Assembly: GCF_003318295.1 (NCBI RefSeq)
Contig: NZ_QOCW01000001.1
Span: 248,001-312,000, forward strand
Direction of reading: 5' to 3'
Source of the DNA: Bacillus taeanensis
Lineage (GTDB): Bacteria; Bacillota; Bacilli; Bacillales; UBA6769
DNA length: 64,000 nucleotides
Position numbers and translations under genes: made by a program. Below the pieces are notes generated by a model that saw only the letters and a program-made list of their open reading frames with translations, had not been told where the DNA came from and did not search any database. How positions within the stretch are numbered: position 1 is the stretch's first letter; each line of letters opens with the position of its first letter. Shown here in pieces: positions 56,386 through 64,000 of the stretch.

Positions 56386-57627
56386 ATGAAAAAAGAGATT
56401 GTCTTAACAGAAGAGCAGAAGCAGGAAGTAGAACACCAGCTAAAAGTATTACAGAGGGGTGTCGTTAATATCGTTCCTGAAGAAGACTTAAAGGTAAAAA
56501 TAGAAAAGTCTATTGCAACTAATACACCATTGAAAATAAAATTAGGTCTTGATCCTTCTGCTCCTGATGTACATATTGGACACACAGTCGTACTTCATAA
56601 GCTGCGTCAATTTCAAGAGTTAGGTCATGAAATTCAGCTGCTTATTGGTGATTTTACAGGGAAGATTGGTGATCCAACAGGGAAGTCTGAAACAAGAAAG
56701 CCGTTGACTGATGAGCAAATTAAAGAAAATGCGAAAACATATTTTGAACAATTTGCAAAAGTAATTGATATGAAAGAAACACGTGTTTACTATAATTCAG
56801 AGTGGCTTAGTAAATTGAATTTTGCAGACGTTGTAGAACTTTCTGCAAAAATGACAGTTGCTCGAATGCTTGAACGAGATGATTTTTCAAAACGTTATAA
56901 AGAAGGACAAGCCATTTCTGTTCATGAATTTTTCTATCCACTTATGCAGGGATATGATTCTGTTGCATTAGAAAGTGATATTGAACTTGGCGGTACAGAT
57001 CAAACATTTAATGTATTAATGGGGCGTCACTTACAAGAAGAATACGGAAAAGAAAAGCAAGTTGCAATGATGCTTCCGCTTCTTGAAGGATTAGACGGAG
57101 AACGTAAAATGTCTAAGTCACTAGGAAATTATATTGGTATTGATGAAGATCCTAATGATATTTATGGAAAAGCGATGTCTATTCCTGATGAGCTTATGAT
57201 GAAATATTATGAACTTGCAACAGAGATTCCAATGGAAGAAATAGAGGAAATGCGTAATGGTTTAGAAAATAACACGGTTCACCCACGTGATTTAAAAATG
57301 CGTTTAGGTAAAACATTTGTCGAAATGTATCACGGAAAAGAAGCTGCTGAAAAAGCGGAAGAACATTTTAAAACGGTTTTCCAAAAAGGAAATCTTCCAA
57401 CAGATATTCCTGAAGTAAGCTGGACTGGTGAGGAAGAAGTATGGGTTGTGAAGTTTTTAGTTGATCTTGGTCTGCAAAATTCAAATGGGGAAGCACGCCG
57501 CATGATTCAAAACGGCGGGGTGAAAATTAACCAAGAAAAAGTAGAAGATGTGCAGCTGCAGGTAAAACCGGAAAACGACATGATTGTTCAAGTTGGGAAA
57601 AGAAAGTTTGTGAAGATTAAGAAGTAA
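56386..57627 (+). CDS. tyrS: Tyrosyl-tRNA synthetase, KMSKS (TyrZ-like) type
   Basis: A 413-residue class Ic synthetase that charges tRNA-Tyr. HIGH is at residues 63-66 (DVHIGH) and KMSKS at 241-245. The C-terminal S4-like RNA-binding domain begins near residue 345. Having a real KMSKS places it in the TyrZ branch rather than the main Bacillus TyrS branch, where the motif is KFGKT. Yet it sits beside rpsD, where tyrS lies in B. subtilis. AAAGGAGG precedes the ATG. Controlled by a tyrosine T-box. Confidence 0.96.
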   Translation: MKKEIVLTEEQKQEVEHQLKVLQRGVVNIVPEEDLKVKIEKSIATNTPLKIKLGLDPSAPDVHIGHTVVLHKLRQFQELGHEIQLLIGDFTGKIGDPTGKSETRKPLTDEQIKENAKTYFEQFAKVIDMKETRVYYNSEWLSKLNFADVVELSAKMTVARMLERDDFSKRYKEGQAISVHEFFYPLMQGYDSVALESDIELGGTDQTFNVLMGRHLQEEYGKEKQVAMMLPLLEGLDGERKMSKSLGNYIGIDEDPNDIYGKAMSIPDELMMKYYELATEIPMEEIEEMRNGLENNTVHPRDLKMRLGKTFVEMYHGKEAAEKAEEHFKTVFQKGNLPTDIPEVSWTGEEEVWVVKFLVDLGLQNSNGEARRMIQNGGVKINQEKVEDVQLQVKPENDMIVQVGKRKFVKIKK

Positions 57628-57666
57628 GCTGTTGGCTGATAAGCTAGAAAGATTTTGCCTCCGACG

Positions 57667-57777
57667 AGCGAATTTTTCATTCGCTGTCTTTCAGTCCTAG
57701 GCTGAAAGCTGAAAGACAGAAAAAGAGACTAAACGAAACGAGAACATGTATTTTCTCTAAATCGTTTAGTCTCTTTT
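57667..57777 (+). terminator. tyrS terminator preceded by two extra hairpins
   Basis: Three consecutive hairpins: AGCGAAT/ATTCGCT (57667-57685), CTGTCTTTCAG/CTGAAAGACAG (57684-57719) and AAAAGAGACTAAACGA with its complement (57721-57777). The last, with its T-rich end, is the probable terminator. The others have no clear assignment. Confidence 0.75.
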
Positions 57778-57828
57778 CCTATTCGTAGTTAAATAAAAGC
57801 GGTCCAATAATTTTAAGTTAATAAATAA

Positions 57829-57862
57829 AAAAGACATTGGAGTTTTCTCCAATGTCTTTTAA
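57829..57862 (-). terminator. Terminator of rpsD
   Basis: 14-bp stem AAAAGACATTGGAG with its complement, four-base loop. T-rich on the minus strand. Confidence 0.9.
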
Positions 57863-57866
57863 GGTC

Positions 57867-58469
57867 TTAACGAGAGTAGAACTCAACGATAAGAGATTCG
57901 TTAATTTCAGATGGTAATTCAGCGCGTTCTGGTAAACGGTTGTAAGTACCTTCTAATTTATCAGCATCAAACGTTAAGTACTCAGGTACGAAGTTGTTTA
58001 CTTCTACCGCTTCTTTAACGATGTCAAGATTACGAGACTTTTCACGTACACTAATTACTTGACCAGGTGCTACACGATAAGATGGAATATCAACGCGTCC
58101 ACCGTTTACTGTGATATGACCGTGGTTTACAAGCTGACGCGCTTGACGACGAGTACGAGCTAAACCTAAACGGTAAACAAGGTTATCTAAACGAGATTCA
58201 AGAAGAATCATGAAGTTTTCACCGTGGATACCAGCCATTTTACCAGCATCATTAAAAATGCGGCGGAATTGACGCTCATTTACTCCGAACATATGACGAA
58301 GCTTTTGCTTTTCTTGTAATTGTAATCCATACTCAGAAAGTTTTCTGCGTTGGTTTGGTCCATGTTGACCTGGAGCGTAAGGGCGTTTTTCTAACTCCTT
58401 ACCTGTTCCACTTAATGAGATGCCTAAACGACGAGATAATTTCCAACTTGGTCCTGTATAACGAGCCAT
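57867..58469 (-). CDS. rpsD: 30S ribosomal protein S4
   Basis: A 200-residue ribosomal protein that binds 16S rRNA and nucleates assembly of the 30S body. It opens [16 protein letters not shown] and contains the S4 RNA-binding domain ([30 protein letters not shown]). The open frame extends 22 codons further, but AAAGGAGGAGC before the ATG at 58469 fixes the start. As in B. subtilis, it is a lone gene away from the main ribosomal clusters. Autoregulation by S4 on its leader is known there. Confidence 0.98.
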   Translation of the reverse strand: MARYTGPSWKLSRRLGISLSGTGKELEKRPYAPGQHGPNQRRKLSEYGLQLQEKQKLRHMFGVNERQFRRIFNDAGKMAGIHGENFMILLESRLDNLVYRLGLARTRRQARQLVNHGHITVNGGRVDIPSYRVAPGQVISVREKSRNLDIVKEAVEVNNFVPEYLTFDADKLEGTYNRLPERAELPSEINESLIVEFYSR

Positions 58470-58672
58470 AAATAGCTCCTCCTTTATCACTATTTTTATT
58501 GCATAAAATAAAAACAGTGTTCGTAATCCTTTCACATGCTCATTTTGTTTTCACACACCCTCACTTCGACAGCGGGAAGTTACACGATGCACCTCAATTG
58601 CAAAAGCAATATTTGAGAAACAAAATGAAAAAATACATATGAAGTTTACGCTGCTATCTTTTATTTTACACA
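58470..58672 (-). promoter_or_regulatory. rpsD 5' leader, probable S4 autoregulatory target
   Basis: About 200 transcribed bases precede rpsD. B. subtilis rpsD is repressed by S4 binding its leader. The length and location match, but I did not derive the fold here. A TTCGACA sequence at 58565-58571 resembles a Spo0A box and is probably chance. Confidence 0.5.
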
Positions 58673-58678
58673 AGGGAC

Positions 58679-58707
58679 ATTATATGATGTTTTAATAGAT
58701 AAGTCAA
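58679..58707 (-). promoter_or_regulatory. Strong sigma-A promoter of rpsD
   Basis: On the minus strand: TTGACT, 17 bases, TATAAT, about 210 bases upstream of rpsD. Confidence 0.8.
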
Positions 58708-58922
58708 GCAAGGCTTTTTATGAATAAGTCAAAATTGACACTTCCATACATTGAACCTTTTGATGAATAGATACTTCACTGCCCCACCAGTTCTTCAATT
58801 TTATACATAATCAGACAAGAAGAAGGATGAAATGTAAAATATTCCTAGTATTTGTCGTGCGGTTTTTAAAGGAGGTTACCTGAAGGGCATGGAATGTTTA
58901 ATATAGAGATTAACTGTAAATA

Positions 58923-58929
58923 TTCGACA
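58923..58929 (-). promoter_or_regulatory. Putative Spo0A box upstream of refZ
   Basis: TTCGACA is the complement of the TGTCGAA core. It lies about 105 bases before refZ, whose B. subtilis homologue is switched on early in sporulation under Spo0A. The rest of the 58708-59035 gap shows no gene. An orphan AAAGGAGG near 58867 is not followed by a usable start. Confidence 0.45.
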
Positions 58930-59035
58930 TAACCTCACGTTCTTTAGAAGGGAAAGGGAATTTATATAGTGAAGAAGTTGTGAATGTTTTAGAATTTTTG
59001 CTTGTTGCTTAATAATATGATTGGAGTGAGTGATC

Positions 59036-59698
59036 GTGGAAGAAAGTATTACTAAACAAAAGGTGATAGAGGCAGCGATCGCACTTTTTAATTCAAAAGG
59101 TTATAATGGCACATCGGTTCGCGAAATAGCTTATAAAGCAAAAGTTAATATTTCGTTAATTTCCTATTACTTTGGAGGAAAACAAGGGCTTTTAGAAGAT
59201 TTAATTGCTGCTTTTTTTGAAGGATATGTTGCAGAAATTGAATCTTCCTATCAAAGATTGGAAACGATTTCTGCAAAAAAATGTTTGCAAGAAATTATCT
59301 TAAAGCTCCTATCTTATCAACAAAATCATCATCACCTTGCTAGATTTGTTCACAGAGAAATTACACTCGATACGATACTTGTTAGAGAAGTAATGACAAC
59401 CTATTTACGAAAAGAAAAATATTATTTTAAAGAAATTTTAGTTCGTGGATCGATTCAAAATGAATTTAAAAAACAGCCAGTTGATTATGTGATTATGCAG
59501 TTAAAGGGGATGCTGATTATGCCTTATTTACATCCCCAATATTTAAATGAAGTTTATTATATAAATGCCTATGAAGAATATTTTAAAGAACGTTATACAA
59601 AGTTATTGATGGATTGGATTGATTTCTTTATTTGTCGAACACATGGTATAAAAAAACAAGATGGAATGCCTTCCTTCTTTCCTGTTTTATCGTCATAA
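59036..59698 (+). CDS. refZ: Regulator of FtsZ, RefZ (YttP), TetR-fold
   Basis: A 220-residue TetR-family DNA-binding protein. The N-terminal HTH is VREIAYKAKVNISLISYYFGGKQGLLED (about residues 28-55). The C-terminal part matches RefZ (RFVHREITLDTILVREVMTTYLRKEKY, LKGMLIMPYLHPQYLNEVYY). In B. subtilis RefZ binds motifs near the poles, helps place the chromosome at polar division and modulates FtsZ. The GTG at 59030 is too close to GGAG; GTG at 59036 is better spaced. Convergent with hisJ, overlapping by six bases. Confidence 0.92.
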   Translation: MEESITKQKVIEAAIALFNSKGYNGTSVREIAYKAKVNISLISYYFGGKQGLLEDLIAAFFEGYVAEIESSYQRLETISAKKCLQEIILKLLSYQQNHHHLARFVHREITLDTILVREVMTTYLRKEKYYFKEILVRGSIQNEFKKQPVDYVIMQLKGMLIMPYLHPQYLNEVYYINAYEEYFKERYTKLLMDWIDFFICRTHGIKKQDGMPSFFPVLSS

Positions 59699-60511
59699 GT
59701 TTGGTCTTGCTGCAAAATGAGGTAAATACAGCTTATTATATCCTTGACCTAATCCCTTTGCACTATGGGCGTCAGATCCATAGATGAGAGGGATCTTTCT
59801 TTTGAGCGCTTCATTAACAATCCAAGCTGACGGATAAGAATCACCACATAAGGGCTTTACAAAACCGGCTCCATTGTAGTCTAATTGATAGTTTGCTGCT
59901 TTTATTTCCGTTAAAAGATCAATGAGTTGTTCTTCAAAGTAATTCGAGACAGGAAACTGCTTTTTAAATTTATGCACAAGTGTGATGTGGCCAATTCGCT
60001 TTGGTTTGTAGGAACCAAGATCTGCATGAATCGATTTTTTAACAATTGAAAAATAAAGGCGGTAAATGTTTTCTGCAGATCCAACTTTTTCAATCATTTC
60101 TGCAAAGGTTTCTTCACTATAATCTAAGCAGTAATATTGATTGTTAAGTGGAAGAAAATGCACAGATAAAATAGCATCATCAAGATGTTTCCCCCAGTTG
60201 TTTAAAAAGGCTTTCGTTTCCTCTTCAAATCCAATCAGATAGTCTACTTCAAGGCCTGCATGAATGGCTATTTTTTTTTTGTATTTTTCTTTTAAATATT
60301 CAATTGTTTCAAAATAGGAAGACAAGTCTTTCAAATTCATTGCACTATCTTTTAATGGTGTTGGATCTTCAAACCCTTCAGGAAGCGGGGCATGCTCAGT
60401 AAAAGTTATACCTTTTAACCCTAATGATAGAGCTTTCTCAATATACATTTCAAATGTATCAGTTGTTCCATGTGGACAAAAAGGGGTATGAATATGACCG
60501 TCAAAAATCAT
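59693..60511 (-). CDS. hisJ: Histidinol-phosphatase HisJ (PHP family)
   Basis: A 272-residue PHP-domain phosphatase of histidine synthesis. Metal ligands: DGHIHT at residues 4-9, EHAP near 38-41, GLEVDY, SVHFL and the terminal GSDAHSA. It removes phosphate from histidinol phosphate. AAAGGAGCGATC precedes the ATG. The other his genes are not here, as in B. subtilis, where hisJ lies next to refZ and ezrA. Confidence 0.94.
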   Translation of the reverse strand: MIFDGHIHTPFCPHGTTDTFEMYIEKALSLGLKGITFTEHAPLPEGFEDPTPLKDSAMNLKDLSSYFETIEYLKEKYKKKIAIHAGLEVDYLIGFEEETKAFLNNWGKHLDDAILSVHFLPLNNQYYCLDYSEETFAEMIEKVGSAENIYRLYFSIVKKSIHADLGSYKPKRIGHITLVHKFKKQFPVSNYFEEQLIDLLTEIKAANYQLDYNGAGFVKPLCGDSYPSAWIVNEALKRKIPLIYGSDAHSAKGLGQGYNKLYLPHFAARPNL

Positions 60512-60811
60512 GATTGATCGCTCCTTTAATTATAGTAAATTGGTTTTTAACCATATTATCTTAAAAAAGTTAAAGGATAATTTCTGATATTTTATCATTA
60601 GTTTTATGAGAGCGTAAATAAAAAGAACTGCTAAACATGTGAAAGAAAAGCAAAGAAATTCTATTGATTTTGAAATATTATGTAATTTGTTTAGTCAAAT
60701 GCCGTTTTGCATGGTATCATAAAAGCATTAATAAAAACAATAAACTTAAAGATATATGTATAGATTAACGGACAAGATTACACGTTCAGAAAGGAAGAAA
60801 GGGTGCTTTAG
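60512..60811. other. Intergenic region between hisJ and ezrA
   Basis: About 300 AT-rich bases between divergent genes, expected to hold both promoters. A TATCAT near 60715 could be the ezrA -10, but no good -35 partner is seen. No other structure noticed. Confidence 0.4.
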
Positions 60812-62509
60812 GTGGTATATGTTATTGCAGCGGTAAGTGTATGTGCAGCTATCGTTTTATTAGGTTCATTTTCAAGAAAAAATCTCTATAAAGAAATTGA
60901 TCGGCTTGAAGCATGGAAAATTGATATTACAAACCGTCCAGTAACAGAAGAGCTGGCAAAATTAAAAGGATTGAATATGGCAGGAGAAACAGAAGAAAAA
61001 TTTGAAAAGTGGCGAAATGATTGGGATGAACTTGTGACAACTAGACTTCCAGCATTGGAAGAAAAGTTGTTTGATGCGGAGGAAAGTGTTGATAAGTTTG
61101 GTTTTAGAAAAGCCAGGGTTACGCTCAATCATTTGGAAAGAGAGTTACAGAAAATTGAAGATACTATTTCGCTCATTTTGAAAGAAGTAAATGAACTTGT
61201 AGTAAGTGAGGAACAAAATCGTACAGAGATTGAAGAAGTAAAAAAATTATATCGAGATACAAGACAGTATATTCTTGCTCATCATCGTACGTTAGGGAGA
61301 ACTTCAGTTCAATTTGAAAAACGGTTAGTAGAAGTGCACCAACAAATTCAAAGATTTGATGAATTAACTGAACATGGAAATCATTTGGAAGCGCGGACTG
61401 TACTTCTAGGCGTGCAGGAAGAATTATCGGTTCTTAGCGAAAAGCTTGAATATATTCCAGAATTATTAGTACAGCTGCAGACAAATATACCTTCTCAATT
61501 AGAAGAACTGCAGTCTGGAATGTTGGAAATGGCGAATAGTGGTTATTTACTTGAGCATCTTCATGTTCAAGAAGAAATTGAAGAAATTTATGAAAAAGTA
61601 GAAGAAGAAATTAAACAGATCGCTGAAGTGAATATTGAGGAAACAAAGCAGCGGGTTGAAGCGTTGTTTTCTAAAATTGAAGCAATCTATAGTGCACTAG
61701 AAAATGAAGTTGAAGCAAGAAGTGCGCTTATAGGTGAACAAACTACAATAGAAAAAAACATTGCTCATATGAAACAGGATATCGAACAGTTAGAAGAAGA
61801 AACAATAGCTGTCCAGGTCAACTACCGAATTGAAGAAAAAGATTTAAAAGCCCAACGCGATTTAGAAAAAGGTTTAAATAAAGTGATGACAAAGTTTGAA
61901 GTTGTTAGAGATGCTTTTCATAATCAAAAGCAAGCTTATTCAACGATTGTTGAGATGGTAAAAGAAATTGAAGAGCAGCTTACAAGTTTACAATCTCTTT
62001 ATAAAGATTATCAAAAAATGCTCCATACATTAAGGAAAGATGAGCTTCATGCAAAGGAGACCATTCACCAGCTGAAAAAGAAGCTAGGTGAGGCAAAAAA
62101 GATGGTGAAGCAAAATAACCTGCCTGGATTACCTGAATACTATTTAAATGGCATTGAAGCAGCCGAAGAAAGAATAATGGAAGTTCATGAGAAATTAAAT
62201 GAAACGCCATTAGATATTGTAAGTATTAACTATTCTCTAAAAGCAGCCCTTGATACAGTGGACGATAGTGTACAGCAAACAGGAAAATTAATTGAACAAA
62301 CAATGATGGCAGAAAAATTAATTACATACGGTAATCGATACCGCAGCCGCTATCCGTTTATAGCAGAGCAATTAGAAAAAGCTGAAAGAGAATTTCGAAA
62401 TTATCATTATGAGGAAGCGTTAAAGATAGCTGCGGAAGCTGTTCAAAAGATTGAACCAGAAGCTCTTCGAAAAATTGGAATTGAGATAGAAGAAAAGATT
62501 GGTGTATAA
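60812..62509 (+). CDS. ezrA: Septation ring formation regulator EzrA
   Basis: A 565-residue division protein. One N-terminal membrane helix (VYVIAAVSVCAAIVLLGSF) is followed by a cytoplasmic region made almost entirely of spectrin-like coiled coils rich in Glu, Lys and Leu. EzrA binds FtsZ, prevents extra polar rings and recruits wall enzymes. The conserved C-terminal patch ITYGNRYRSRYPFIAEQL near residues 507-524 matches. The start is GTG after AAAGGGTG. Ends in a bidirectional terminator. Confidence 0.95.
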   Translation: MVYVIAAVSVCAAIVLLGSFSRKNLYKEIDRLEAWKIDITNRPVTEELAKLKGLNMAGETEEKFEKWRNDWDELVTTRLPALEEKLFDAEESVDKFGFRKARVTLNHLERELQKIEDTISLILKEVNELVVSEEQNRTEIEEVKKLYRDTRQYILAHHRTLGRTSVQFEKRLVEVHQQIQRFDELTEHGNHLEARTVLLGVQEELSVLSEKLEYIPELLVQLQTNIPSQLEELQSGMLEMANSGYLLEHLHVQEEIEEIYEKVEEEIKQIAEVNIEETKQRVEALFSKIEAIYSALENEVEARSALIGEQTTIEKNIAHMKQDIEQLEEETIAVQVNYRIEEKDLKAQRDLEKGLNKVMTKFEVVRDAFHNQKQAYSTIVEMVKEIEEQLTSLQSLYKDYQKMLHTLRKDELHAKETIHQLKKKLGEAKKMVKQNNLPGLPEYYLNGIEAAEERIMEVHEKLNETPLDIVSINYSLKAALDTVDDSVQQTGKLIEQTMMAEKLITYGNRYRSRYPFIAEQLEKAEREFRNYHYEEALKIAAEAVQKIEPEALRKIGIEIEEKIGV

Positions 62510-62540
62510 AAAACCTTAGGGGATTGCCCTAAGGTTTTTA
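62509..62540. terminator. Bidirectional terminator between ezrA and brnQ
   Basis: 13-bp stem AAAAACCTTAGGG with its complement, five-base loop. It overlaps both stop codons. Confidence 0.9.
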
Positions 62541-63875
62541 AGTATTGGCAGGTGCATGTTTTGCAGAAGAGCGGGTAATAGCAATAATATAACCAATTAC
62601 AGCACCAAGCACGGAAGGCATGATCCAACCAATACCTTGCTCGGAAAAAGGAAAGGACAATAATATGTTATTGATTAACTCTAACTGAAATCCTCCAGCA
62701 GTAAGGCCGTCAACTATACTAATAAATGCTGCTCCGATAATTCCTCCGCGATAAACCTCCGTGTATCCTTTAAATAATGGATCAAAAAACGACAAAGAAA
62801 TTAACGAAATGGCAATTGGATAAATTGCAATGAGTACGGGTACTGTCATGGAAATTAATTGAGTTAATCCTATATTTGCAATAATCATGCTGAAAAATGT
62901 AAAGATAAAAATGAGCAGTTTATATGAAAGACGAGGCATCAATTGGTGAAAGTATTCTCCTGCTGCAGATACGAGACCGACTGATGTTGTCAAACATGCA
63001 AATGTAATGGCAAGTCCAAGTAAAATGTTCCCGCTAAATCCAAATAAAAGATGCGCTAAGCCTGCTAAAATTTCCCCGCCATTGGATGCTTCTCCTAAAG
63101 CACTGCGGCTTGTTGCTCCAAGGTATGAAAGTGTGAAATAAACGAATGATAATCCAACTGCTGCAATGAAACCAGCCTTTGTTGTAATAGAAGTAATTTC
63201 TTTTCGATCTGTCACACCGCGAGCTTGAATCGCATGAATGACAACAATACCAAAAACAAGTGCTGCAATGGCATCCATTGTTAAGTATCCTTCAATAAAG
63301 CCTTTAAAGAACGGTTCTTTATATGCTTCTGTTGGCTTACTAACTGTGCCAATTGGATTCACTATTCCTGCTATTACAATAACAGAAAGGATAAGAAGTA
63401 AAAGCGGTGTTAAAAACTTCCCAATTCGATCTACTAATTTTGCTGGATTGAGAGCAACTAAAAAGGTAATTCCAAAATAAAGAAGGGTGTATAAAAATAA
63501 AGGGAGTCCTTCAGGATTTAAATGCTCAGGAAGAAAAGGTGTTACACCAATTTCAAAAGCCACTGTCCCTGTTCTAGGTATTCCAAAAAATGGCCCAAGT
63601 GCTAAATAAACGGCTGCAGTAAAAATAATTCCGAATATTGGATGCACTCGTTTTGCAAGCTGCTGCAGGTCACCGCCGCTTTTTGCAATCGCAATAATAC
63701 CTAGAAGCGGAAGTCCTACTGCAGTAATAAGGAATCCAGCTGATGCCATCCATATATTAGTACCTGCGGCTTGTCCTAGCGCTGGTGGGAAAATCATATT
63801 GCCTGCTCCAAGGAATAACGCAAAGGTCATTAAACCAATTGTAAGTGTCTCCCTTTTGGATAGATGTTTATTCAT
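62538..63875 (-). CDS. brnQ: Branched-chain amino acid:cation symporter BrnQ/BraB
   Basis: A 445-residue membrane protein with 12 hydrophobic segments of the LIVCS family, importing leucine, isoleucine and valine with sodium or protons. N-terminal LFLGAGNMIFPPALGQAAG and FFGIPRTGTVAFEIGV are the family signatures. AGGAGG precedes the ATG. It is the BraB position in B. subtilis, next to ezrA. No T-box or CodY site is evident in the 125 bases visible upstream. Confidence 0.95.
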   Translation of the reverse strand: MNKHLSKRETLTIGLMTFALFLGAGNMIFPPALGQAAGTNIWMASAGFLITAVGLPLLGIIAIAKSGGDLQQLAKRVHPIFGIIFTAAVYLALGPFFGIPRTGTVAFEIGVTPFLPEHLNPEGLPLFLYTLLYFGITFLVALNPAKLVDRIGKFLTPLLLLILSVIVIAGIVNPIGTVSKPTEAYKEPFFKGFIEGYLTMDAIAALVFGIVVIHAIQARGVTDRKEITSITTKAGFIAAVGLSFVYFTLSYLGATSRSALGEASNGGEILAGLAHLLFGFSGNILLGLAITFACLTTSVGLVSAAGEYFHQLMPRLSYKLLIFIFTFFSMIIANIGLTQLISMTVPVLIAIYPIAISLISLSFFDPLFKGYTEVYRGGIIGAAFISIVDGLTAGGFQLELINNILLSFPFSEQGIGWIMPSVLGAVIGYIIAITRSSAKHAPANT

Positions 63876-64000
63876 TAATATTTCCTCCTAATATAGCTAT
63901 AGCCTATCCTTTTCAGATGAGTGAATTTTCCGTATCATAGTACCACAAACTAAAAAAAAAGATATACTTTATAAAAAAGTAATAATCTTTAATATATTAA

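Noticed and set aside
58565..58571. Spo0A-box core in the rpsD leader
   Set aside because: A seven-base core occurs often by chance, and rpsD is a growth gene with a strong sigma-A promoter.

Overview
The window is a low-GC chromosomal segment from an endospore-forming member of the Bacillaceae. The evidence is twofold. Gene content: bacillithiol protein YtxJ, sporulation protein Cse60, RefZ, EzrA and CcpA. Gene order: much of it follows the Bacillus subtilis yt* region between leuS and ezrA (ytwF, ytfP, murJ/ytgP, rsuA, ytzE, pepV, ytkP, thpR, pulA/amyX, ytmP, ytzH, trmB, ytnP, ytoP, ytpP, ytpQ, ytpR, sftA, murC, ytxGHJ, aroA, ccpA, acuCBA/acsA, tyrS, rpsD, refZ, hisJ, ezrA, brnQ). No phage, insertion sequence, CRISPR array or defence island is visible, and no tRNA or rRNA gene was recognised. 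This is largely core housekeeping DNA.

Layout. 1-3.6 kb: the 5' part of a radical SAM gene, a DUF1802 gene and TPP-riboswitch-controlled thiC. 3.6-10.8 kb: T-box-controlled leuS, an RND exporter, two rhodanese-fold genes and cse60. 10.8-16 kb: a dispersed hairpin repeat, ytfP, murJ, a small coat-like gene, rsuA, a DeoR-type HTH gene and a candidate small RNA. 16-25 kb: K+ channel, pepV, a cysteine synthase homologue, thpR, an lrgAB-type pair, pullulanase and a kinase-like gene. 25-36 kb: a 33-residue CydS-like membrane peptide, trmB, ytnP, proC, a secreted orphan, queDEC behind a preQ1 riboswitch, ytoP, an MltG-like gene and a PTS IIC-like gene. 36-43 kb: ytpP, a divergent queF, ytpQ, ytpR, sftA and murC. 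43-53 kb: two more repeat copies, an M29 aminopeptidase, ytxGHJ with a sigma-B-type promoter, aroA, ccpA and the acu/acs locus. 53-64 kb: a class A PBP, T-box-controlled tyrS of the KMSKS (TyrZ-like) type, rpsD, refZ, hisJ, ezrA and brnQ.

How the genes fit together. Several units sense metabolites directly: TPP for thiC, uncharged tRNA-Leu and tRNA-Tyr for the two synthetases, and preQ1 for queDEC. queD, queE and queC convert a GTP-derived pterin to preQ0, and a separate, divergent queF 4 kb away would reduce it to preQ1. CcpA is encoded next to the acetyl-CoA synthetase locus, and a cre-like palindrome lies inside the first codons of acsA. AcuA and AcuC would acetylate and deacetylate AcsA. 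MurC, MurJ, MltG, the class A PBP, SftA, EzrA and RefZ form a scattered cell-wall and division set.

I found no clearly new multi-gene system. The best leads are a short promoter-to-terminator unit at 15.77-15.95 kb, a family of hairpin repeats, the QueF with a substituted catalytic-loop His, the CydS-like orphan peptide and a rhodanese fold lacking its cysteine. All names rest on reading protein sequences by eye; no database search was run.
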